A stretch of 5,347 nucleotides of DNA. It comes from Planctomycetaceae bacterium. Its GTDB lineage: Bacteria > Planctomycetota > Planctomycetia > Planctomycetales > Planctomycetaceae. Below, one piece after another: positions 1 through 4,496 of this stretch; position 1 is the stretch's first letter; each line of letters opens with the position of its first letter. The notes beneath the pieces were generated by a model. The model saw nothing but the letters and a program-made list of their open reading frames with translations, made no database searches and had not been told where the DNA came from. A program made the translations under genes and the position numbers. The stretch is taken from the NCBI GenBank assembly GCA_016765335.1, contig JAESQE010000243.1, positions 2,449-7,795 on the forward strand. Reading direction: 5' to 3'.

Positions 1-1
1 G

Positions 2-769
2 ATTGCAGCTTCCTCTTGTGCCTTGAATCAATGGTACGAAATAGGGACAGACGCGATGATGCCTCGGACAAAAAACCGTCCGATGCCTGCGGGTCGAATC
101 CAACCGATGGAAGCGATTTTATTTGCAGCAGTAACCGGAATTTACGGTGCCATTCATCTGTTGTTGTTTGTGAATCTGACAGCAATGCTGTTAACGGTTT
201 GCACTTTAGTGATGTACGTTGTCATTTACACGCCGATGAAACGGCACACCTCATTTTGTACTGCCGTCGGAGCTGTGCCCGGGGCACTTCCTCCGGTTTT
301 GGGCTGGGCAGCTGCGGGTCAACCGTTGGGTTGGGATGCTTTCTGGCTATTCTCATTGATGTTTCTTTGGCAATTCCCACACTTTTTCGCCATCGTGTGG
401 ATGTACCGCGAACAGTACGCTAAAGCCGGCTTGTGGATGCTGCCTAACAAAATTCCTGCGAAATATGTCACCGGATTCCTGGCGGTGATTTATGCATTGA
501 TTCTATTGCCGGTCAGTTTATTGCCTCAACAATTCGGCTTAACGGGGCCGTCCTATTTCTGGACCACGTTAGCATTCGGCATCGCATACCTTGTGTATTC
601 ATTCCGATTCATGCTGAACGAAACCCGAAAAACGGCCAGAGGATTGCTGTTCTGCTCTCTGTTCTACCTTCCTGTTGTACTGAGCGTGCTGACCTGGAAC
701 CATTTAAGCCTGTTAAATTCGCATGCGGTTGTGAGTGTTCAACAGGCAGAAGCCGACTTGCAGAAATGA
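2..769 (+). CDS. ctaB: Protoheme IX farnesyltransferase (heme O synthase), 5' end outside window
   Basis: CtaB is an integral membrane UbiA-type prenyltransferase that adds a farnesyl group to heme B, giving heme O for terminal oxidases. The frame is open from base 2, so about 255 residues are visible and only the N-terminus is missing. A TTG codon at 23 is an internal Leu, because the conserved sequence continues upstream of it. The first prenyl-diphosphate motif is N9-QWY-E13-IGT-D17, followed by RTKNRP and PAGR. Then come YTP-KR (76-81), GA-PGALPP (90-98), FLWQFPHF (121-128) and the second motif region YREQYAKAG (135-143). Several hydrophobic segments follow, consistent with a polytopic protein. 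Acidic residues in both motifs differ from the E. coli-like pattern (E13, G15, Q138), which probably reflects subfamily variation. The oxidase subunit III gene lies downstream, separated by an unrelated small gene. Identification is firm from the motifs. Confidence 0.95.
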   Translation: MAASSCALNQWYEIGTDAMMPRTKNRPMPAGRIQPMEAILFAAVTGIYGAIHLLLFVNLTAMLLTVCTLVMYVVIYTPMKRHTSFCTAVGAVPGALPPVLGWAAAGQPLGWDAFWLFSLMFLWQFPHFFAIVWMYREQYAKAGLWMLPNKIPAKYVTGFLAVIYALILLPVSLLPQQFGLTGPSYFWTTLAFGIAYLVYSFRFMLNETRKTARGLLFCSLFYLPVVLSVLTWNHLSLLNSHAVVSVQQAEADLQK

Positions 770-785
770 TAGGCAATTGGAATTT

Positions 786-812
786 GCCACAGAGGACACA
801 GAGAGCACAGAG
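786..812 (+). repeat. Left arm of inverted repeat flanking the GxxExxY gene
   Basis: This 27-bp segment is three consecutive 9-bp units ending in cacagag: gccacagag, then gacacagag, then agcacagag. It is the inverted partner of 1208-1234, with 24 of 27 positions matching and the outermost 14 bp identical. It begins 17 bases after the ctaB stop codon and ends 37 bases before the ATG of the small gene. Confidence 0.8.
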
Positions 813-849
813 TAATTAAATAAAAGGCAGCAAGGACTGAATTTCAATC

Positions 850-1215
850 ATGTCAGATGAATTGACAGAAAACATCATTGGAGCAGCGATTGAAGTTCAC
901 CGCATTTTGGGACCTGGCTTGCTGGAGTCGATTTACGAGCAGGCGTTGCTCCATGAATTGACTCTACGAGAGATGAAGGTAAATAGTCAGGTTGAAATTG
1001 ATGTCATCTACAAGAGTGTGGTTATCAAAGGACAGAGAATAGATATTCTTGTTGAAGAGGAAGTCATTCTGGAATTGAAAGCCACAAAAGATTTGCAAGA
1101 AATTGCGATGGCACAAACATTATCGTATTTGAAAGCAACAAATTTGAAACGAGCTTTATTAATTAATTTTGGTGCCAAACGATTAGTAGACGGTATCAAA
1201 AGGATTTCTCTGTGA
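850..1215 (+). CDS. GxxExxY protein, PD-(D/E)XK nuclease-like
   Basis: This 121-residue soluble protein carries the family-defining motif G23-LL-E26-SI-Y29 after an N-terminal helix. The rest fits a PD-(D/E)XK nuclease core: D65 in QRIDIL, then E75-L-K77 on the next strand, then Q89-TLS-Y93, which resembles the QxxxY motif of RecB- and Cas4-like members. All candidate catalytic residues are present, so the protein is probably not degenerate. The family has no established cellular role that I can name, and nuclease activity is inference from fold and motifs. ATG 850 is the only reasonable start because an in-frame stop lies at 838. The nearest ribosome-site-like stretch, aagga at 832-836, is rather far away, suggesting weak translation. 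The gene looks more AT-rich than its neighbours and its 3' end lies inside the right inverted-repeat arm, both consistent with acquisition by transfer. Confidence 0.88.
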   Translation: MSDELTENIIGAAIEVHRILGPGLLESIYEQALLHELTLREMKVNSQVEIDVIYKSVVIKGQRIDILVEEEVILELKATKDLQEIAMAQTLSYLKATNLKRALLINFGAKRLVDGIKRISL

Positions 1216-1234
1216 GCTCGGTGTCCTCTGTGGC
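1208..1234 (-). repeat. Right arm of inverted repeat flanking the GxxExxY gene
   Basis: Read on the minus strand, this arm is gccacagag, then gacaccgag, then ctcacagag, matching the left arm 786-812 at 24 of 27 positions. The outermost 14 bp (1221-1234) are identical to 786-799. The inner third covers the last codons and the TGA stop (1213-1215) of the GxxExxY gene. A transcript through the whole unit could pair the two arms around the coding region. Confidence 0.8.
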
Positions 1235-1342
1235 TAATCCTCTAGAGAAACGACATACAGACAAAACAACAACACTTTCCAAGACATTCGAAAATCGTGA
1301 TCCAATTAAGCACGACTTGATATAACTGTAGAAGCGAAGATT

Positions 1343-2356
1343 ATGCCAGAGACTGTCGAACAATCCGCTCCGTTAAAAACTGCTCCGTTGAAAATGGGCC
1401 TTCCTATTCCCAACTCCAAACTTGCCACCTGGCTGTTTCTGGGGACAGAGATCATGTTTTTTACTGGCATGATTGGCTCATTCATTGTGTTTCGATTCGG
1501 TTCACCCGGCTGGCCAATCGAAAAAGATCTCGTCCATATCAATGTTCTGGCTGGTGGTATCAATACGTTTGTGTTGATCTGCTCCAGCTATTTGGTAGTG
1601 ATGGCTCATGATGCGATGACTAAAGCGAATATCAAACGGGCACAACTTTCGATGCTTGGGGCGCTGGTTTTGGCGTGTCTGTTTTTGGGAATCAAATCTA
1701 TTGAATACAAAGGGAAATTCGATCACGATATTATTCCTGGTCATATCGCAGAAGACGATCGGCAGGCGATGGATAAAGCCGTGTATGAATTAGAGGCTGT
1801 CTCAATAACGTGGGCCAACGATTTGATCCCCGGCGAAGACAACACACAGAATAAGACCAAGCAAATTCAACAAAAGATCACCGAAGCTGGCGAAACCCCC
1901 GACGCAACTATGGTCGCGTTTCAGAAATTTAATCTGTCGTTAGCCATGATTCGTGATCGTGTTTCCGCAGAAACTGTCGAGCTTGGCTCGACCGGTGCAC
2001 ACGGGGAAGAATCTAATCACGAACATTTTTCCAATGTCGAAGCAGCATTAAACGGCGCAGGAGTCATCGGTGCCTTGGATCATTTGCGAGAAGACAATCA
2101 TTACACAAGGCGTATGCAGACAGTACATCATCCGCAGCCGATCAAATTTGGAAACCTGTTTGCATCGCTGTATTTCTTTCTGACCGGGATTCATGCTTTG
2201 CATGTTGTAATAGGCATGATTCTGTTTTTAACGGTCTTGGTTTGGGGATCATCCCTGACAACCGACGCAACAACTTACATTGAAAACATTGGCCTGTATT
2301 GGCACTTTGTCGACTTGGTTTGGATCTTCCTGTTCCCATTGATCTACATCATCTGA
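1343..2356 (+). CDS. coxC: Cytochrome c oxidase subunit III with long central insertion
   Basis: This is subunit III of a heme-copper oxidase, a membrane subunit that stabilises the catalytic core. It has 337 residues, against roughly 200-260 for common bacterial forms. The N-terminal half has WLFLGTEIMFFTGM (30-43) in the first membrane segment (about 29-51), then segments near 67-88 and 102-120. The C-terminal half has GNLFASLYFFLTGIHALHV (270-288) and the diagnostic YWHFVDLVW (319-327), giving two more segments, five in all. Between segments three and four lies a hydrophilic stretch of about 140 residues (124-266), rich in acidic residues and histidines (for example HGEESNHEH at 220-228). 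ATG 1343 gives a natural start, with only a weak purine-rich stretch (gaagcgaag, 1331-1339) before it. No subunit IV gene follows directly. The nearby ctaB makes the cofactor precursor for this enzyme class. The family call is very secure; the symbol follows common usage (also ctaE). Confidence 0.95.
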   Translation: MPETVEQSAPLKTAPLKMGLPIPNSKLATWLFLGTEIMFFTGMIGSFIVFRFGSPGWPIEKDLVHINVLAGGINTFVLICSSYLVVMAHDAMTKANIKRAQLSMLGALVLACLFLGIKSIEYKGKFDHDIIPGHIAEDDRQAMDKAVYELEAVSITWANDLIPGEDNTQNKTKQIQQKITEAGETPDATMVAFQKFNLSLAMIRDRVSAETVELGSTGAHGEESNHEHFSNVEAALNGAGVIGALDHLREDNHYTRRMQTVHHPQPIKFGNLFASLYFFLTGIHALHVVIGMILFLTVLVWGSSLTTDATTYIENIGLYWHFVDLVWIFLFPLIYII

Positions 2357-2369
2357 TTGATCTACAAAA

Positions 2370-2445
2370 TGTAGGATGGGTGGTCCTGACGGCGAAGTCT
2401 GGGTGCCTACTCTTTTTGATTGCCTCGCCGTCGGGTTCACCCATC
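2370..2445 (+). repeat. REP-like palindrome 1 (GTAG-tagged hairpin), possible coxC terminator
   Basis: The sequence starts tGTAG and then forms an imperfect hairpin: 2375-2395 pairs with 2425-2445 at 18 of 21 positions (gatgggtg outer stem, gacggcga inner stem), around a 29-base loop. A GTAG tetranucleotide at the foot of an imperfect palindrome is the known architecture of REP sequences mobilised by RAYT (TnpA-REP) transposases. It lies 13 bases after the coxC stop codon, so its RNA hairpin could end or protect the coxC message, although no T-run follows. REP identity is inferred from structure only. Confidence 0.65.
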
Positions 2446-2553
2446 TTTGTGGGCTGGTTGCCATTTCAGCAGTGTTTTGACTTTGTAGTACACAGGCCTG
2501 AATTTGAGCTGTTTGGGTTTTGGTCAAGTTTTCAATTCCATAGAGATCTCATT

Positions 2554-2626
2554 GATGGGTGAACCTGTCGGTTGAAATCCCTTTGAGAAATCAACCTGAT
2601 AATCCGACAGAACCACCCATCCTACA
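2554..2626 (-). repeat. REP-like palindrome 2, inverted copy of palindrome 1
   Basis: On the minus strand this begins tGTAG, then gatgggtgg, mirroring palindrome 1. Its arms 2554-2571 and 2604-2621 pair at 15 of 18 positions, with an additional inner stem ggttga (2570-2575) with tcaacc (2591-2596). The outermost 15 bases (2612-2626) are an exact inverted match of 2370-2384. Both copies share the same arm asymmetry: the GTAG-side arm reads gggtggt and the other arm gggtgaac. They are therefore two copies of one element facing each other, like the paired REPs of a BIME. Confidence 0.65.
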
Positions 2627-2695
2627 GTACTCTTTCGGTAAAATATTAAAGCACAACAAACGAATCTCTCCGCAAATCGCGGTCCTTAAACTCTT

Positions 2696-2700
2696 GGTGG
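2696..2700 (+). promoter_or_regulatory. Ribosome binding site supporting the folD GTG start
   Basis: The purine stretch ggtgg ends 8 bases before the GTG at 2709, a normal Shine-Dalgarno spacing. It supports this non-ATG start, as does the FolD-like N-terminus (SATIIDGKA) that follows immediately. Confidence 0.5.
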
Positions 2701-2708
2701 AATAGCAC

Positions 2709-3566
2709 GTGTCTGCAACGATCATTGACGGAAAAGCAACTTCACTGAAATTACGGGAATCGACCGGCAAGCAGGTCGCTGAATTTGTGGAGCAAACCGG
2801 GGTCACGCCGCACCTGGTAGTTGTGCTCGTGGGGGAAGATGCTGCTTCTGCCGTTTATGTGCGAAACAAAGAGAGAGCGTGCCTGGCTGCGGGAATCAAA
2901 AGCACCATTCATCGCCTCAGTGCGGAAACTTCTCAGGCCGATTTGTTGAAGTTGATTGCCCAGCTGAATGCAAACCAAGATGTGCATGGCATTCTGGTGC
3001 AACTCCCCTTGCCTCAACAAATTGAAGAGCAAGCGATTCTCGATGTGATTTCGCCGTTGAAAGATGTTGACGCATTTCATCCGGAAAATGTCGGACTACT
3101 CGTGCAAGGCCGTGCTCGGTTTTTGCCTTGTACTCCAGCAGGGTGCTTACAATTGATTGAACAGGTTTGCCCAGATATTTCAGGTAAGCACGCTGTCATC
3201 TTAGGACGCAGTGAAATCGTGGGTAAACCGATGGGGTTGCTTTTGATTCAGCGGGGAGTCGATGCAACAGTCACCACGTGTCATTCTCGCACAAAAGATT
3301 TAGCTTCGATCACATCACAAGCAGACATTCTCATTGCAGCAATCGGCAAAGCAAACTTTGTCACAGCCGACATGGTCAAGCCGGGTGCGATCGTGATAGA
3401 TGTCGGCATCAATCGTGTCGATGGGAAATTAGTCGGCGATGTCGATTTCGCAGCCGTCTCTCAAATCGCAGGCGCGATCACGCCGGTCCCGGGTGGCGTT
3501 GGCCCAATGACCATTGCCAACCTACTTCAAAATGCACTCCTAGCAGCTCGAACCCAGACTTCATAA
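2709..3566 (+). CDS. folD: Bifunctional methylenetetrahydrofolate dehydrogenase/cyclohydrolase
   Basis: FolD is a cytosolic enzyme that oxidises 5,10-methylene-THF to methenyl-THF with NADP and hydrolyses it to 10-formyl-THF, feeding purine and initiator formyl-Met synthesis. The protein is 285 residues, the usual length. Visible motifs in order are the catalytic Y50-VRN-K54, VQLPLP with Q98 (97-102), DVD with D121 and HP-NVG (119-129), PCTPAG (140-145), the nucleotide-binding GRSEIVGKPM (166-175), IDVGINR (230-236) and PGGVGPMT (261-268). Y50, K54, Q98 and D121 fall at the same positions as in the E. coli enzyme. One oddity is Ala at 122, where most family members have Gly (DVDGFHP). GTG 2709 is chosen because the N-terminus is canonical from that point and a ribosome site precedes it. 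The gene stands alone, downstream of the REP-like region and followed by a likely terminator. Confidence 0.97.
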   Translation: MSATIIDGKATSLKLRESTGKQVAEFVEQTGVTPHLVVVLVGEDAASAVYVRNKERACLAAGIKSTIHRLSAETSQADLLKLIAQLNANQDVHGILVQLPLPQQIEEQAILDVISPLKDVDAFHPENVGLLVQGRARFLPCTPAGCLQLIEQVCPDISGKHAVILGRSEIVGKPMGLLLIQRGVDATVTTCHSRTKDLASITSQADILIAAIGKANFVTADMVKPGAIVIDVGINRVDGKLVGDVDFAAVSQIAGAITPVPGGVGPMTIANLLQNALLAARTQTS

Positions 3567-3701
3567 TTTATCTCAGCACGGCTTCCCCTGGTAAGGTGGT
3601 CCCAGAGCGACCCGGAAGCTGGCTTTAAGAGGCTTCTGGCTGGAATTCTCGCCATTGCAACACATCTTCTTCTGTTGATAGAGCTGAGGATTTTCTTAAA
3701 T

Positions 3702-3725
3702 AAGCCCCTTATTCGGCTTGTTTTT
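3702..3725 (+). terminator. Probable rho-independent terminator after folD
   Basis: The stem aagcc (3702-3706) pairs with ggctt (3715-3719) around an 8-base loop and is followed by gttttt (3720-3725). It lies about 135 bases after the folD stop. The stem is short. An overlapping alternative hairpin, aataag with cttatt, is also possible. Confidence 0.5.
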
Positions 3726-3778
3726 CTGGGGGAGGGGGTACATTACAATCCTGTTGCTCAAATAATCATACTGATTGT

Positions 3779-3807
3779 TTGACACTTAAAATTCTGTGCC
3801 TTAGTCT
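3779..3807 (+). promoter_or_regulatory. Sigma70-type promoter for the small exported protein gene
   Basis: A perfect -35 box ttgaca (3779-3784) is followed after 17 bases by a weak -10 box tagtct (3802-3807), which keeps the T, A and final T of the consensus. It sits directly upstream of a strong ribosome site and an ATG. The -35 box and spacing are convincing; the -10 box is poor. Confidence 0.5.
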
Positions 3808-3813
3808 TATTGT

Positions 3814-3820
3814 GAAGGAG
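3814..3820 (+). promoter_or_regulatory. Strong Shine-Dalgarno site for the 3826 gene
   Basis: The stretch gaaggag ends 5 bases before ATG 3826. It is the strongest ribosome site in the window and fixes this start, arguing that the gene was expressed until recently. Confidence 0.75.
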
Positions 3821-3825
3821 TTTTT

Positions 3826-4128
3826 ATGAAGTCGCTTAAAAGATCTCTTCCCGCATTGGCCCTGATCGCCATGACACCCTGCTTCATGGCTGCGCTGTCG
3901 GTTGAAATCACCTCGCCCGCAGCTGGCAGTGGAGCTACTTGGGACTGCTCGGACATAAAAGGAAAAACAGCTGGTGAACGAGATGGAGGCGGAAGCACTG
4001 TTTCTGATTCGCTATGGAAAAAAGTTGGTTCTGTCTGGAAGAATGATAGGCCACTTGGCCCGTTGGATGTGGCAGCTACCATGGTGCCTGTTGGCTCAAC
4101 CGATGGAACATGGAGTACAAAGGGATAA
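3826..4128 (+). CDS. Small exported protein of unknown function, apparently frameshifted
   Basis: I do not recognise a family. As read, the product has 100 residues. It starts with a clear signal peptide: basic residues K2, K5 and R6, a hydrophobic core at 8-24, and a possible cleavage after ALS (25). Cys19 lacks a proper lipobox, so a lipoprotein is unlikely. The mature part begins VEITSPAAGS, a style often seen at the start of Ig-like or PKD-like beta domains, and is rich in Gly, Ser, Asp and Trp. The frame ends at TAA 4126, immediately after a ggg run (4122-4124). Skipping one G restores a sensible reading in the next frame for 40 more residues to 4246, giving 139 residues. The gene has its own promoter and strong ribosome site upstream, and a terminator-like hairpin soon after 4246, as if the full unit once ended there. 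It is either a recent frameshift mutation or a base-call error. Confidence 0.6.
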   Translation: MKSLKRSLPALALIAMTPCFMAALSVEITSPAAGSGATWDCSDIKGKTAGERDGGGSTVSDSLWKKVGSVWKNDRPLGPLDVAATMVPVGSTDGTWSTKG

Positions 4129-4246
4129 TACACCAAACGTAGACGAGACTTTTACGGCTTCAGGAGATTATAAAATAGAAGTTTACGTCATGGATAACGT
4201 AAACTTTGCCATGGCGACAGATAAAAACGAATGGACTATTCCTTAA
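4124..4246 (+). pseudogene. Out-of-frame C-terminal part of the 3826 exported protein
   Basis: This frame continues the interrupted gene, starting with DNTPNVDETFTASGDY, then KIEVYVMDN, and ending NEWTIP before TAA 4244-4246. The alternation of hydrophobic and polar residues (YKIEVYVMD) resembles a final beta-strand of an Ig-like or PKD-like domain, in keeping with the upstream part. There is no ribosome site placing a start here. An ATG in this frame at 3974 would yield implausible sequence (clusters of Met, Trp and Leu) until about 4120. Therefore it most likely belongs to the upstream gene, joined through a +1 shift near 4122-4124. Confidence 0.55.
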
Positions 4247-4260
4247 TCACACCGGGACAA

Positions 4261-4301
4261 CTCAGGCAATCCCGCTTGGGGGTTGCCTGAGAGCCTGTTT
4301 T
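4261..4301 (+). terminator. Rho-independent-like terminator after the exported protein gene
   Basis: ctcaggcaa (4261-4269) pairs perfectly with ttgcctgag (4283-4291). The stem can extend through tccc with gggg, giving about 13 pairs around the loop gcttg. A tttt run follows at 4298-4301, six bases after the stem, which is a little late. It starts 14 bases after the stop at 4246, fitting the end of the frame-corrected gene rather than the early stop at 4128. Confidence 0.65.
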
Positions 4302-4333
4302 GTGAGAGGATGCCGCGAGTATCCAGGGGCAAT

Positions 4334-4357
4334 TGTAGGATGCGGTGCTTGCACCCT
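4334..4357 (+). repeat. Short REP-like GTAG palindrome
   Basis: tgtaggatg repeats the first nine bases of the palindrome at 2370. It is followed by a compact hairpin-like stretch (gcggtgc with gcaccctc, nearly closed). The downstream bases ctctttgtgtgc (4355-4366) also resemble atctttgtgggc after palindrome 1. It may be a diverged or shortened member of the same repeat family. Confidence 0.4.
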
Positions 4358-4417
4358 CTTTGTGTGCCTAATGAGTCTCTCAAACCCAAAAAATGAGTGA
4401 ATGCTGAATCGAAATAA

Positions 4418-4433
4418 ACTCACTCACTCACTC
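4418..4433 (+). repeat. Tetranucleotide tandem repeat, four copies of actc
   Basis: Four perfect actc units lie 63 bases upstream of the DUF1559 start. Upstream tgagtga (4394-4400) is complementary to tcactca (4420-4426), so a hairpin could form. The repeat is short and may be incidental. Confidence 0.55.
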
Positions 4434-4486
4434 GCTGGCGTTTCGGGCTGGTATGAAATAAGATATAGCGTAGATTAATAATCAGT

Positions 4487-4492
4487 GGGAGG
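4487..4492 (+). promoter_or_regulatory. Ribosome binding site for the DUF1559 gene
   Basis: gggagg ends 4 bases before ATG 4497 and decides this start, which also gives the short basic leader expected before a prepilin cleavage site. Confidence 0.7.
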
Positions 4493-4496
4493 TGGC

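Larger units (their letters stand above)
786..1234 (+). mobile_element. Candidate repeat-bounded GxxExxY cassette
   Basis: Inverted 27-bp arms (786-812 and 1208-1234) enclose exactly one gene, giving a compact 449-bp unit between ctaB and oxidase subunit III, two genes that belong to the same enzyme system. The right arm overlaps the end of the coding sequence and includes its stop codon, so gene and repeat appear to have evolved as one unit. No transposase is encoded and no target-site duplication is evident at the edges (aattt before the left arm, taatc after the right). If mobile, it would have to be moved by an enzyme from elsewhere or by the GxxExxY protein itself, for which I know of no evidence. 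An alternative is that the arms are a regulatory or terminator structure of the gene rather than element ends. Confidence 0.4.
2357..2708. other. Intergenic region between coxC and folD
   Basis: This 352-base stretch has no convincing gene. Open frames on both strands here are low-complexity readings of the palindromes or run-ons from flanking genes. It contains two REP-like hairpins (2370-2445 and 2554-2626) separated by 108 bases with no feature I recognise. The segment before folD (2627-2708) is AT-rich and includes a -10-like taaaat at 2639-2644, without a matching -35 box at the usual distance. Confidence 0.75.

Noticed and set aside
16..423. 135-residue open frame overlapping ctaB
   Set aside because: Ser-, Arg- and Cys-rich composition typical of an out-of-frame reading; ctaB motifs occupy the other frame throughout.
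784..818. Promoter-like ttgcca with taatta before the GxxExxY gene
   Set aside because: The spacing is 23 bases, too long for a sigma70 promoter, and ttgcca lies across the inverted-repeat edge.
1298..1326. Possible promoter before coxC with -10-like tataac
   Set aside because: The hexamer at the proper -35 distance (tgatcc) does not match consensus, so only half of a promoter is supported.
2249..2562. Open frames on both strands across the coxC end and the palindromes
   Set aside because: They start within coxC or run through the repeats, have no ribosome site, and show no family motif.
3278..3628. 116-residue frame overlapping the folD 3' end
   Set aside because: Extreme Arg, Ser and His content, inside a secure folD gene in another frame.
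3613..3634. Hairpin gaagc/gcttc after folD
   Set aside because: The stem is five or six pairs with a ten-base loop and no T-run follows; the hairpin at 3702 is better.
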